A stretch of DNA of 64,000 nt from Inediibacterium massiliense (GCF_001282725.1 NZ_LN876583.1:168610-232609); one strand, 5' to 3'. Shown: positions 8,818-16,699, numbered from the stretch's first letter. Notes: generated by a model from the sequence alone, not told the origin. Made by a program: numbers and translations.

Positions 8818-9204
8818 TATAATTCCTCCTTCTTTTAAATTTTTATCAAGATTCACTATTCTGACAATTCTGTTTTTGGGGTGGTATTCAGATTGAAAAG
8901 AAAAACATAGATTTTAGTGCTAAGATGTGTATAAATATTGCATCTGTATTGATTATAGGTATAATTTATATTATCACATTTTTTGATTTTTATTTTTTAA
9001 GTTTTTGTAATGATTTTCCCGTAAATATTTCAAAAACTTAACTTTTTCATTTTCTTATTTTGGATTCTACCTATGATATCTGGCAAAATATTCATTCCAG
9101 AATTTTCATTCATTTACATATTTATTTTTATATTATTCCTTTGATAGATTTTGTACGAAAATATATTCTTTAGAATATATTATATAAAAGAGGGGGTTTA
9201 AGAA
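8818..9204. other. intergenic region between divergent genes
   Basis: About 390 bp of very AT-rich sequence between the abgT-like gene and the small gene at 9205. I see no conserved RNA. The clearest element is a palindrome at 9161-9180 close to the small gene's ribosome site. Confidence 0.6.
9161..9180. promoter_or_regulatory. palindrome, possible operator
   Basis: ATATATTCT/AGAATATAT arms around TT, 25 bp upstream of the start at 9205. It lies where a repressor could cover the promoter or the early transcript. No known consensus recognised. Confidence 0.35.
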
Positions 9205-9363
9205 ATGTCCACATACATTCACAAGAGAGATCATCTTTTATTCTTTTTTCTATGCATCATCCTTTTACTCAAAGATACTCCTTATTGCCATACTCATCCA
9301 ACTACCTTTATGTTATTTTTTCTAAATTTAGTTGTACTCATGAACATATTTTATCTAAAATAA
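9205..9363 (+). CDS. small hydrophobic protein, 52 aa
   Basis: The ATG lies 8 nt behind a strong GAGGGGG site. The product starts MSTYIHKRDHLLFFFLCIIL and contains two hydrophobic stretches (about residues 11-22 and 35-50), suggesting a small membrane protein. A clear terminator follows the stop. No family recognised. The ribosome site and terminator argue that it is real; the biased composition of AT-rich DNA argues for caution. Confidence 0.5.
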   Translation: MSTYIHKRDHLLFFFLCIILLLKDTPYCHTHPTTFMLFFLNLVVLMNIFYLK

Positions 9364-9386
9364 AGGTGGGAATATCTCCCACCTTT
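9362..9386. terminator. bidirectional terminator
   Basis: Stem AAAGGTGGGA/TCCCACCTTT, 5-nt loop, between convergent genes. Confidence 0.85.
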
Positions 9387-9393
9387 ACTTGTT

Positions 9394-10497
9394 TTATGAC
9401 TTTTTTTCTCTTTTTATTAATACACTTGCAACAATTGCAGTTAATGGAATAGTAAGCACTAGCCCTATACTCCCTGCAAGAGATCTCACAACTTCTGTAG
9501 CAATAATATCTAAATTTAGGATCTTAACTATAGATGTCTCATATGCCATAAACAAAAGCAACAAGGGAATGGAGCTTCCTGTATAAGCTAAAATAAGTGT
9601 ATTGGTCATAGTTCCCATAACATCTGTTCCTACATTCATACCTGCACGAAACAATTCCTTTGTACTCATAGAAGGATTTGCCTTGTGAATTTCTTCTATA
9701 GAAGAGGAAATAGACATACCAATATCCATAACCGCACCTAATGCTCCCATAATCATTCCAGAAAACAATAAATCTTTAAAATCAAAATTAATCTTTTGTG
9801 GAATAAATAACAGCATATTTGCCTCTTCACTACTCATTCCTGTCAGCTTTACTTGACTTCCTATATAATAGGCAATGATTCCTGCAATAATAACTCCTCC
9901 ACTGGTTCCTATAATTCCTGCAATACTTTTACTATTTACTCCTGCTATAATGACCATAGTCAATATGGTAATTCCAATAGATATGAAAATAGTAATAGGA
10001 ATCGGATTTACTCCTTTTAAAATCATAGGAAGAAGTACTTTCAGAATTGCTAAAATGGTTAGCGTAAGAGTAATTACAGCTTTTATGCCCTTTTTTCTTC
10101 CTATTAATATAATAAGTAAAATAAAAATGATATATAAATAAATAATATAATGTTGTCTCATATACTCTGTAATAACTATATTCACATGATTATTTTCTTC
10201 CTCTACATCTATAATTACTTTATCTCCTACCTTTACAGGAATAGCAAAAGTAGAATTATCAGGAATGCTATGGTCAATTTCATAAATTTTCCCCTTATAT
10301 TTTCCACTCATTACTTTTAATTTTACATATTGATATGCTTCCGTATATCCTTCTGATATTTTTACTTTTTGTATCTTACTACAATCTAAAATTACTGCAT
10401 TCTCTGTAGAACTAGGAATTTCTTCATTGACATCTTGGGCATATATAAATTGAAAAGATAATATACAAATCATTAAAGCTAATAATATTTTCTTCAT
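9394..10497 (-). CDS. YibE/F family membrane protein
   Basis: 367 residues with a signal peptide (MKKILLALMICILSFQFIYA). An exported domain of about 100 residues follows, then about seven to eight membrane segments from residue 120 to the end. The arrangement and motifs such as GALGAVMDIGMSISSS and AGMNVGTDVMGTMTNTLILA match the YibE/F-like family (PF07907). It is an integral membrane protein of unknown transport or signalling function. GGAGG ribosome site 6 nt before ATG. It stands alone between terminators. Confidence 0.85.
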   Translation of the reverse strand: MKKILLALMICILSFQFIYAQDVNEEIPSSTENAVILDCSKIQKVKISEGYTEAYQYVKLKVMSGKYKGKIYEIDHSIPDNSTFAIPVKVGDKVIIDVEEENNHVNIVITEYMRQHYIIYLYIIFILLIILIGRKKGIKAVITLTLTILAILKVLLPMILKGVNPIPITIFISIGITILTMVIIAGVNSKSIAGIIGTSGGVIIAGIIAYYIGSQVKLTGMSSEEANMLLFIPQKINFDFKDLLFSGMIMGALGAVMDIGMSISSSIEEIHKANPSMSTKELFRAGMNVGTDVMGTMTNTLILAYTGSSIPLLLLFMAYETSIVKILNLDIIATEVVRSLAGSIGLVLTIPLTAIVASVLIKREKKS

Positions 10498-10556
10498 TAG
10501 TTTCCTCCATTTAAAGCTTTTTTTCCTAGTATACCATTTTTTCTATATAAAAACAA

Positions 10557-10579
10557 AAACTCCTAAGCTTTAGGAGTTT
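10557..10579 (-). terminator. hairpin left of repeat copy B
   Basis: Stem AAACTCCTAA/TTAGGAGTTT with loop GCT and T run on the minus strand. Nearly the same hairpin recurs at 10786-10808 on the other side of the repeat. Confidence 0.75.
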
Positions 10580-10580
10580 C

Positions 10581-10777
10581 AGACTAAAGACAAACTATTT
10601 TTTAGCAAAGTCATAAAAATTAGGAACATTTATTGAGAATTTGTGAAAATATAGAAACAATGAGAAAATGCTTAGCATTACACTGTTTGAGCATAGCGAG
10701 TTTGTAATGCTATTTTCGAAGGTTTCTATATATTTCCCAAATTTAAAAGTCAGTGACGTTTTTTTATGCCTTTGTCT
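10581..10777 (+). repeat. dispersed repeat copy B (near-complete)
   Basis: About 197 bp. Left end AGACTAAAGACAAACTATTT, inner left arm GCAAAGTCATAAAAAT, right end TTTTTTATGCCTTTGTCT. The ends are inverted copies of each other. Centrally TAGCATTACA (10673-10682) pairs with TGTAATGCTA (10703-10712). Other inner segments also pair, so the whole unit can fold as one long interrupted hairpin. It lies between two near-identical terminators. Confidence 0.88.
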
Positions 10778-10785
10778 AAAAACAA

Positions 10786-10808
10786 AAACTCCTAATTTCT
10801 AGGAGTTT
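10786..10808 (-). terminator. terminator of the feo operon
   Basis: Stem AAACTCCT/AGGAGTTT, 7-nt loop, T run on the minus strand; it overlaps the stop at 10792. Confidence 0.75.
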
Positions 10809-10944
10809 CATGTTTTGAAGAACATTGGTGGTTGCTACACCCGCTACAACCACTGCAGCCTCCACCTGTTACTTCTCTTTTGATGCTTTTTATAAGGCAA
10901 TAAATTCCAAGACCTATAATAGGGATTCCTATGATCCATGTCAT
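10792..10944 (-). CDS. FeoB-associated Cys-rich membrane protein
   Basis: 50 residues: one N-terminal membrane helix (TWIIGIPIIGLGIYCLI), a basic patch, then a cluster GGGCSGCSGCSNHQC. This is the FeoB-associated Cys-rich protein family (PF12669) found at the end of clostridial feo operons. It is presumed to assist Fe(II) handling at the FeoB pore, perhaps in the role of FeoC. AAGGAGA site 7 nt upstream, only 12 nt after feoB. It is the last gene before the operon terminator. Confidence 0.85.
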   Translation of the reverse strand: MTWIIGIPIIGLGIYCLIKSIKREVTGGGCSGCSGCSNHQCSSKHETPRN

Positions 10945-10956
10945 ATAATCATCTCC

Positions 10957-12999
10957 TTAAAATCCTAAAAGGATTCCCACTTGATATATAATAAACGATA
11001 CAATCCATGCAATCAATGTAGTATAAACAATTGAAAATCCAGTCCATTTCCAAGAGTTTGTTTCTTTTTTAATTACTCCAATTACAGCTACGCAAGGAAG
11101 ATACAATAAAGAGAATACCATAAAAGATATCGCACTCATACTTGTAAAGCCTGCAGCTTTTAGTGCTCCTGCCATACCCATAACATCTCCATCCATAGCT
11201 GCTTCTCCTACTGCTTCTCCAAGTCCATAAATTACTGCCATACTACTTACTACTACTTCTTTTGCTAATAACCCTGTAATTAAAGATATTCCAGCTTGCC
11301 ACGATCCAAACCCTAATGGTTTAAAAAAAGGTGCCATGAATTGTCCAATACTAGCTCCTATACTTTGTTCCATGTCTACCATTCCTGTAAAATTAAATCC
11401 TAAAATAAACCAGATTAATATTGAAGCTGAGAAAATAACTGTACCTGCACGAAGAAGATATCCTTTTACCTTTTCTAATACGCTAATTCCTGTTCCTTTT
11501 AAGGTTGGGAATCTATATGGAGGAAGTTCCATTACAAAAGGAGTTTGTTCTCCTTTAAATATAGTCTTTTTAAATAATAATGCAGAGAAAATTGCAACAA
11601 TAATTCCAAGCACATACAAAGCAAATACAATGGTACTTGTATGTTTAGGAAAGAAGATTCCAGCAAATAATATATAAATAGGTGCTCTTGCTCCACAAGA
11701 CATAAAAGGTACGACCAATATAGATGCTAATCTATCTTTTTCATCTTCTAAGGTTCTTGTTCCCATTACTGCTGGAACTGAGCATCCAAATCCTATAAGC
11801 ATAGGGATAAATGCTTTTCCACTCAAACCTATTTTTCTCATGGCTCTATCCATGATAAATGCAACTCTTGCCATATATCCACTATCTTCTAATATACAAA
11901 TGGCAATAAATAAAAATGCAATTTGTGGTAAGAATGTGAGTACTGCTCCTACTCCACCTATAATTCCATCTACAACTAAAGAAATTAACCACGGTGCACT
12001 CCCTGCTGCTTCTAATGAAGCTCCTGCTGCTTCTCCTAATGCTCCAAAACTTCCATCAATCATATCCAAAAATATTTCTCCAACGTTAATAGAGAACCAA
12101 AAAACAAAATACATAAGTCCTGCAAATATAGGAAGTCCTAGCCATTTATTTGTAATCACTTTATCAATTTTATCAGAAGTGGTAAGATCTGTATCTTTAG
12201 GTTTTTTAATGCATTTTCCAATGATACTTGAAACATATTGATACCTTTGATCTGCAATTAAACTTTCATAATCATCTAAAAGTTCATTACCTGTTACAGC
12301 TAGTTCTTCTTGTGTTGAAACACTTGGCTTTAATTTTAATAAATCTAAAATCACTTCATCTTCTTCAATAACTTTTAAAGCTAGCCATCTTAGGTCATAT
12401 TTAGAAATATTTATCTTTGCTTTTAGCATTTTTATTGTTTCTTCAATTTTATTTTCTAGATCTTTTCCATAGTCTACTTGATTTGGACTATACTTTATAT
12501 TTTTAAGTGCAATAGCTACTGCTTTATCTAAAAGCTCTTTAAGTCCCTTCTTCTGTGTTGCTACAATAGGTACAACGGGTACTCCTAAACTTTCTGATAA
12601 TTTTTCTATATTGATCTTATATCCTCTTTTCTCAGCCATATCCATCATATTAAGAGCTACTACTACAGGTTTTCCAAGCTCTATAAGCTGCATAGAAAGA
12701 TATAAGTTTCTTTCTATGTTAGATGCATCCACAATGTTTATTACTACATCTGGACTTTCATCTACAATATAGTTTCTGGCAATCATTTCTTCTAATGAAT
12801 AGGGAGATAAACTATATGTTCCAGGTAAGTCTACTGCAATCATATTATGATCTTTATGCTTTAGCTTTCCTTCTTTTTTCTCAACTGTAACCCCAGGCCA
12901 GTTTCCAACTGAATGCCTAGCTCCCGTCAAAGCATTAAATAACGTGGTCTTTCCACTATTAGGGTTTCCCGCTAAGGCAATAGTAATATTTTGGGCCAT
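10957..12999 (-). CDS. feoB: ferrous iron transporter FeoB
   Basis: 680 residues. The start is the ATG at 12999, 8 nt behind GGAG; the in-frame GTG at 13008 lacks a site. The N-terminal G domain shows G1 (GNPNSGKTT, about residues 11-19), G3 (DLPGTYS) and G4 (NMMD). A helical GDI-like segment follows, then the membrane domain with two Gate motifs, including FIPMLIGFGCSVPA. It imports Fe(II) across the cytoplasmic membrane. It is preceded by two feoA genes and followed by the Cys-rich partner. Fur-like boxes sit upstream of the first feoA. Confidence 0.96.
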   Translation of the reverse strand: MAQNITIALAGNPNSGKTTLFNALTGARHSVGNWPGVTVEKKEGKLKHKDHNMIAVDLPGTYSLSPYSLEEMIARNYIVDESPDVVINIVDASNIERNLYLSMQLIELGKPVVVALNMMDMAEKRGYKINIEKLSESLGVPVVPIVATQKKGLKELLDKAVAIALKNIKYSPNQVDYGKDLENKIEETIKMLKAKINISKYDLRWLALKVIEEDEVILDLLKLKPSVSTQEELAVTGNELLDDYESLIADQRYQYVSSIIGKCIKKPKDTDLTTSDKIDKVITNKWLGLPIFAGLMYFVFWFSINVGEIFLDMIDGSFGALGEAAGASLEAAGSAPWLISLVVDGIIGGVGAVLTFLPQIAFLFIAICILEDSGYMARVAFIMDRAMRKIGLSGKAFIPMLIGFGCSVPAVMGTRTLEDEKDRLASILVVPFMSCGARAPIYILFAGIFFPKHTSTIVFALYVLGIIVAIFSALLFKKTIFKGEQTPFVMELPPYRFPTLKGTGISVLEKVKGYLLRAGTVIFSASILIWFILGFNFTGMVDMEQSIGASIGQFMAPFFKPLGFGSWQAGISLITGLLAKEVVVSSMAVIYGLGEAVGEAAMDGDVMGMAGALKAAGFTSMSAISFMVFSLLYLPCVAVIGVIKKETNSWKWTGFSIVYTTLIAWIVSFIIYQVGILLGF

Positions 13000-13064
13000 C
13001 CTTATCACTCCTTAACTTGAATATAAAAATCATTCTCAATCTCTGAACAAAAAAAATAATATTT

Positions 13065-13289
13065 TTACTCCATAATAATGTTTTTGGCATCTTCTTTTCG
13101 TAAGGTTAAATTATACCCTCTAACCTTTACTTCTATAGGATCTCCTAGGGGTGCTTTTTTTTCTACATATATTTCTGTACCCGCTACCACTCCCATATCC
13201 ATAAGTCTTCTTTTCGTTGGACCTACTCCTAATATTTTTAGAATTTTTCCACTTTCCTTTGGCTTTAAGTCTTTTAATGTTTTATTCAC
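13065..13289 (-). CDS. feoA: FeoA (second copy in operon)
   Basis: 74 residues from a GTG at 13289, 7 nt behind AAAGGAGG. The in-frame ATG at 13316 would overlap the previous gene and has no site. SH3-like FeoA domain with the family pattern RRLMDMGVVAGTEIYVEKKAPLGDP and a final MVRGYNLTLR-like strand (here VKVRGYNLTLR). FeoA is a small cytoplasmic partner of FeoB. It differs clearly from the first FeoA, so the pair is not a recent duplication. Confidence 0.9.
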   Translation of the reverse strand: MNKTLKDLKPKESGKILKILGVGPTKRRLMDMGVVAGTEIYVEKKAPLGDPIEVKVRGYNLTLRKEDAKNIIME

Positions 13290-13302
13290 ATCTATACCTC
13301 CT

Positions 13303-13524
13303 TTACGCCATTTCAACCATAATCTGTTGGGTCACAACGCTTCCTAAAACTAATCTTGACCCTCTTACATTTACAATAAAAGCTCCGTTTGTATTATTAG
13401 AGATTACATTTAACTTCACCCCAGGAGTGAGTCCCATATCCTGAAGCTTTTTCTTTAGTTTTGGTCCCCAATTAATAGCATTTAGAATTACTTCTTGTCC
13501 TGGATTGGCCATAGATAAAGGCAT
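13303..13524 (-). CDS. feoA: FeoA (first copy in operon)
   Basis: 73 residues from the ATG at 13524 behind AAAAAAGGAGG; earlier in-frame starts run into the Fur-like box and are unlikely. The FeoA/SH3-like fold pattern LKKKLQDMGLTPGVKLNVI and VRGSRLVLG are visible. It is the first gene of the feo operon; the next feoA starts 14 nt after it. A sigma-A promoter at 13608-13636 and two palindromic boxes lie upstream. Confidence 0.9.
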   Translation of the reverse strand: MPLSMANPGQEVILNAINWGPKLKKKLQDMGLTPGVKLNVISNNTNGAFIVNVRGSRLVLGSVVTQQIMVEMA

Positions 13525-13541
13525 AATCCTTCCTCCTTTTT

Positions 13542-13556
13542 TAATAACAATTATCA
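13542..13556. promoter_or_regulatory. Fur-like box in the feoA leader
   Basis: TAATAACAATTATCA matches the 7-1-7 palindrome TGATAATNATTATCA at 12 of 14 defined positions. It is just upstream of the first feoA ribosome site. Confidence 0.6.
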
Positions 13557-13581
13557 TTTATTATATATAATCTCTTGTTTT

Positions 13582-13596
13582 TGACTTTGATTATCA
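13582..13596. promoter_or_regulatory. Fur-like box near the feo transcription start
   Basis: TGACTTTGATTATCA: a perfect right half-site ATTATCA and a degenerate left half. It lies a dozen bases downstream of the -10 box. The same degenerate form recurs at 38269. Confidence 0.55.
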
Positions 13597-13607
13597 TTTA
13601 CACTGGT

Positions 13608-13636
13608 ATTATATTCTAATTCATATAAACTGTCAA
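13608..13636 (-). promoter_or_regulatory. sigma-A promoter of the feo operon
   Basis: Consensus TTGACA and TATAAT 17 nt apart on the minus strand. The -35 box overlaps the stop codon of the upstream Fur-like gene. Confidence 0.8.
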
Positions 13637-14019
13637 CTGCTTTTATTTTTACAATTTGTGCATATTCCATAATATACGATGCCCGTTCCTAAAATTTCAA
13701 ACTTTTCTCGATCATATTTTATTTTTTCTTCATTTAATGGAATACTCTTTTTTTGTTTGCATTTTTTACATACTATAAAACAATAATTATTTTCAACAAG
13801 TTGAAAATACCTCATACCCTTGTAAAAATCATTACAATAAATTTTTTTTATAGCTATCAATTTTTCCAACGCTCTATAAACAGTTCTTTTACTTATTTTT
13901 TCATTTTTTTCATCAATTTTTTTTACAATTCCTTGAATATTAAAAATAGACAAAGGATTTTTTTTGAATATGTCATAAACAATTTTTTGCTTTATAGATA
14001 ATCCTTCTAACGTGTTCAT
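13633..14019 (-). CDS. divergent Fur-family protein lacking all histidines
   Basis: 128 residues. The N-terminal winged helix resembles Fur/PerR/Zur (TVYRALEKLIAIKKI matches the recognition-helix region). The C-terminal part keeps two CxxC pairs (CKKC and CTNC), which bind structural zinc in the family. The usual His-rich metal-sensing motifs (HHHH before the first CxxC, HxH near the second) are absent; the protein has no histidine at all. It may sense by another route or act as a metal-independent partner. The ribosome site is weak. It follows the HD-GYP gene by 22 nt and precedes feo. Confidence 0.75.
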   Translation of the reverse strand: MNTLEGLSIKQKIVYDIFKKNPLSIFNIQGIVKKIDEKNEKISKRTVYRALEKLIAIKKIYCNDFYKGMRYFQLVENNYCFIVCKKCKQKKSIPLNEEKIKYDREKFEILGTGIVYYGICTNCKNKSS

Positions 14020-14041
14020 ATTCGACCATACCTTTCATACC

Positions 14042-14623
14042 TTATAAACATTTTTTAATAAAGATCTCTACTAATTCTTGATCAAACTGAGTATTTTTTC
14101 CTTCTTGTAATCTTTCTATAGCTTCCTTTTTTGATAAAGATGTTTTATATGTTCTTTCTCCTGTCATAGCTTCATAAGCATCGCAAATACTAAGCATTCT
14201 CACTCTATAAGGAATCTGTTCCTTTAAAAGTCCAAAGGGATATCCCCCTCCATCTACTCTTTCATGATGATATAAAATATAAGGAAGAAGTTCTTTTGGC
14301 CCTTTCATTTTTTTAAAAATTTCATATCCCTTTATAGAATGACTTTTCATAATTTCATATTCTTTTTGTGTCAATTTATCCTTCTTTAAAAGAAGTTTAT
14401 TTTCTATATGAATCTTTCCAACATCATGTACAATGCCAGCATGATAAATTTCTTCTATATCCGCCATAGAATCATTCATTTTCTCCGCAAACCTCTTGGC
14501 ATACAAAGCTACTTGCAAGGAATGATTCTTCGTAATTTCATCTTTTTTTCCTAAAAGTTTTATGACTTTTTCTATTGTAAATATAGTATGAGTTTTTGTC
14601 GTCATCAGGTTTTTTGCATGCAT
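14042..14623 (-). CDS. HD-GYP domain phosphodiesterase
   Basis: 193 residues, a stand-alone HD-GYP domain. Visible motifs are HS at 34-35, HDVGK (His66-Asp67), KSHS, and YHHERVDGGGYPFG with the GYP triplet at 127-129. Canonical HD-GYP enzymes hydrolyse cyclic di-GMP using an Fe or Mn centre. The ATG at 14623 is about 16 nt from the nearest GGAG, so the start is uncertain. It is divergent from a GGDEF gene and carries its own promoter and Fur-like box. Confidence 0.87.
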   Translation of the reverse strand: MHAKNLMTTKTHTIFTIEKVIKLLGKKDEITKNHSLQVALYAKRFAEKMNDSMADIEEIYHAGIVHDVGKIHIENKLLLKKDKLTQKEYEIMKSHSIKGYEIFKKMKGPKELLPYILYHHERVDGGGYPFGLLKEQIPYRVRMLSICDAYEAMTGERTYKTSLSKKEAIERLQEGKNTQFDQELVEIFIKKCL

Positions 14624-14660
14624 ATAGTATCAGGCTTTTACTCCTTTCTGTAATTGTCAA

Positions 14661-14675
14661 CGATATTCATTATCA
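14661..14675. promoter_or_regulatory. Fur-like box before the HD-GYP gene
   Basis: CGATATTCATTATCA matches TGATAATNATTATCA at 12 of 14 defined positions. It sits just downstream of the -10 of the minus-strand promoter. Confidence 0.6.
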
Positions 14676-14678
14676 ATA

Positions 14679-14707
14679 ATATTACCATATTATTGTTTGT
14701 TTGTAAA
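14679..14707 (-). promoter_or_regulatory. promoter of the HD-GYP/Fur-like unit
   Basis: TTTACA and TAATAT with 17-nt spacing on the minus strand. Confidence 0.6.
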
Positions 14708-14734
14708 ATACTTTTAAGTATTGAAAATCTTCTA

Positions 14735-14763
14735 TTGACAGAAACATATTTGGATTTTACAAT
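14735..14763 (+). promoter_or_regulatory. promoter of the GGDEF gene
   Basis: TTGACA and TACAAT with 17-nt spacing. The predicted transcription start falls inside the palindrome at 14769-14783. Confidence 0.75.
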
Positions 14764-14768
14764 ATACT

Positions 14769-14783
14769 TGATAATAATTATCA
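14769..14783. promoter_or_regulatory. perfect 7-1-7 Fur-box palindrome
   Basis: TGATAATAATTATCA is an exact inverted repeat matching the Fur-box core at all 14 defined positions. It overlaps the likely transcription start of the GGDEF gene. Confidence 0.75.
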
Positions 14784-14804
14784 TTTAATTAAAGGAGTCT
14801 TATT

Positions 14805-15905
14805 ATGCTTGATTTGAAAAATTCTAAAACAAAAATGATAGAAGAATTATATTTGAGTATACAACTTATGATTGGGCTTACAGGAGTAATCATTGTGAGT
14901 CATCTTGATAAAAGTATTTTTTCTGTACACACTAAATTTTTATTATGGATTTATTTATTGTATTCGATTACTTGTGTCACTCATTTCATTCGAAAAGTTT
15001 ATTTTAAAAATATTTTATCTATTGATCCTAATATTTATCTTGCTTTTTTAGATGGTATATTTATTACATTATTTTTATATCTATCTCCCCAAAATTTTTA
15101 TGCCATATTTCACTTTTTTTATATCTATATTGCTCTTGAAAGTATTCGTTTTTATGATAAAAGTTCTTCTATTTTTAGCACTTTTATTTCTATTTGCTAT
15201 AGTTTGATTGTCGTCCTTGAGAATCCTCGTAATTTAATTTCATTTGAATTTTTAATTCACGTAGGTTCTTTTTATTTATTAAGCTATATTTTATCTTCCG
15301 TAATCCATGAAATTCATCAACTAGAAAATCAAGTACATTTTATGTTTGAAGAAATTAAAACAAAAAATAACATGTTAAAAGAAATAGCTTCTAGAGATTA
15401 CCTTACTAAATTATATAATCATAAAAGTTTTTATGAATTTTTTCAAAAAATAATCAAAACTACTAAGATGAATCATACCCCCTTTTGTCTAACCATTATA
15501 GATATTGATGATTTTAAAAAAGTCAACGATACTTATGGCCATGTAGTTGGAGATATGATTTTAAAAGAAATATCCTTAATTATTCAAAGCAATACAAGGA
15601 AAACAGATATTGCCGCTAGATATGGAGGAGAAGAATTTGCTATATTATTTCCAAATACATCTATAAGAGAGTCTCAAAAAATATGTGAAAGAATTAGAAA
15701 GTCTATTGAAAATCACATATTTTTTATTCATAATCATAAAATTCAAATTACTATTAGTGGAGGATTAGGAAGTGCTATAATATCCTCTATATCTGCTAAA
15801 GGAGTATTTTTTATAGAATTTGTAGATAAACTTTTATATGAAGCAAAAAGATTTGGAAAAAACCAAATCAGATCTTCTTCTCAAATTATTTTCATAGAAG
15901 ATTAA
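14805..15905 (+). CDS. membrane-bound GGDEF diguanylate cyclase
   Basis: 366 residues. Five or six membrane segments fill residues 20-165 and a short coiled linker (170-195) leads to a GGDEF domain. The active site is GGEEF (274-278). An intact inhibitory site RKTD (265-268) lies five residues upstream, so feedback by cyclic di-GMP is expected. It should make cyclic di-GMP from two GTP. It is divergent from the HD-GYP gene and controlled by a promoter with a perfect Fur-like box, pointing to iron-dependent expression (inference). Confidence 0.9.
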   Translation: MLDLKNSKTKMIEELYLSIQLMIGLTGVIIVSHLDKSIFSVHTKFLLWIYLLYSITCVTHFIRKVYFKNILSIDPNIYLAFLDGIFITLFLYLSPQNFYAIFHFFYIYIALESIRFYDKSSSIFSTFISICYSLIVVLENPRNLISFEFLIHVGSFYLLSYILSSVIHEIHQLENQVHFMFEEIKTKNNMLKEIASRDYLTKLYNHKSFYEFFQKIIKTTKMNHTPFCLTIIDIDDFKKVNDTYGHVVGDMILKEISLIIQSNTRKTDIAARYGGEEFAILFPNTSIRESQKICERIRKSIENHIFFIHNHKIQITISGGLGSAIISSISAKGVFFIEFVDKLLYEAKRFGKNQIRSSSQIIFIED

Positions 15906-15942
15906 AAACTCCCATGTTCTTATAAGAACATGGGAGTTTTTA
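15903..15942. terminator. bidirectional terminator
   Basis: 18-bp stem containing CTCCCATGTTCT, TATA loop, A and T tails, between convergent genes. Confidence 0.9.
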
Positions 15943-15944
15943 AT

Positions 15945-16244
15945 TTATGTACAACACCTTTTACAATTTTTACAAATCTCTAATTTCTTGCTCAAATCAC
16001 TTGTAGCTCTTTTGGCAAATATACAGGGCACATCTAAATTTTTAGATTCTCTTTTAATAATATTGACTAAATTATGTTCTATGAAATCATACAAAACAAT
16101 AATCATATCAATATTACCTGGCAAATCCTTTTTTCTCATACCTTTTTTTCTTCCAGCCCAATGAATATAATCATGAATTCCTTGTTGACTTAATACTTCA
16201 GGAATATTTCCCAATCGATCTCCACCTACAATTAACGCAGTCAC
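15945..16244 (-). CDS. DUF2325 protein with C-terminal Cys cluster
   Basis: 99 residues from a GTG at 16244, 9 nt behind AAGGAG. The in-frame ATG at 16277 lies inside a Fur-like box and is unlikely. The opening VTALIVGGDRLGNIPEVL is the signature of DUF2325 (PF10087), a small Rossmann-like family of unknown function. The C-terminal CKNCKRCC could bind a metal or cluster. Iron-type control of this gene is suggested by the box upstream. Confidence 0.78.
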   Translation of the reverse strand: MTALIVGGDRLGNIPEVLSQQGIHDYIHWAGRKKGMRKKDLPGNIDMIIVLYDFIEHNLVNIIKRESKNLDVPCIFAKRATSDLSKKLEICKNCKRCCT

Positions 16245-16261
16245 TTTTCCACTCTCCTTAT

Positions 16262-16297
16262 TGATATTGATTATCATTATTATATACTAATGATAAT
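16262..16297. promoter_or_regulatory. Fur-like box upstream of the DUF2325 gene
   Basis: TGATATTGATTATCA (16262-16276) matches the palindrome at 13 of 14 defined positions. A further half-site TGATAAT lies at 16291-16297. Confidence 0.6.
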
Positions 16298-16353
16298 TTT
16301 ATGTCAATTCATATTTTATGGAAAATTTCTCATTGAAATTGAAGATGAATTTG

Positions 16354-16551
16354 TAGACAAAGTCATAAAAAACGTCACTCAATTTTTAAATTTGGAAAAT
16401 ATATAGAAACGATCGAAAATAGCATTACAAACTCGCTATGCTCAAACAGTGTAATGCTAAGCATTTTCTCACTTATTCTATATTTTCACAAATTCTCAAT
16501 AATGGTTCCTAATTTTTATGACTTTGCTAAAATATAGTTTGTTAACAGTCT
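16354..16551 (-). repeat. dispersed repeat copy C (near-complete)
   Basis: About 198 bp, reverse orientation to copy B. It begins TAGACAAAGTCATAAAAAA and ends ATAGTTTGTTAACAGTCT. The central inverted repeat AGCATTAC/GTAATGCT is intact. It lies between the DUF2325 and M20 genes. Confidence 0.88.
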
Positions 16552-16699
16552 AACTTCCATTGAAACAGAAATTTTTAAGGAAAATATTTATAATGTTATA
16601 ATATATTGTAAATAAAATGATAGATTATGTTATAATCAATGAAAAGACATAATTGTGAATAATTATGCAACTAAAAATAAAATGCTTGGAGGGATTCAT

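Noticed and set aside
8857-9160. CodY-type operator upstream of the abgT-like gene
   Set aside because: Only a loose match (GAAAATTCTGG) to the 15-base consensus, expected by chance in AT-rich DNA.
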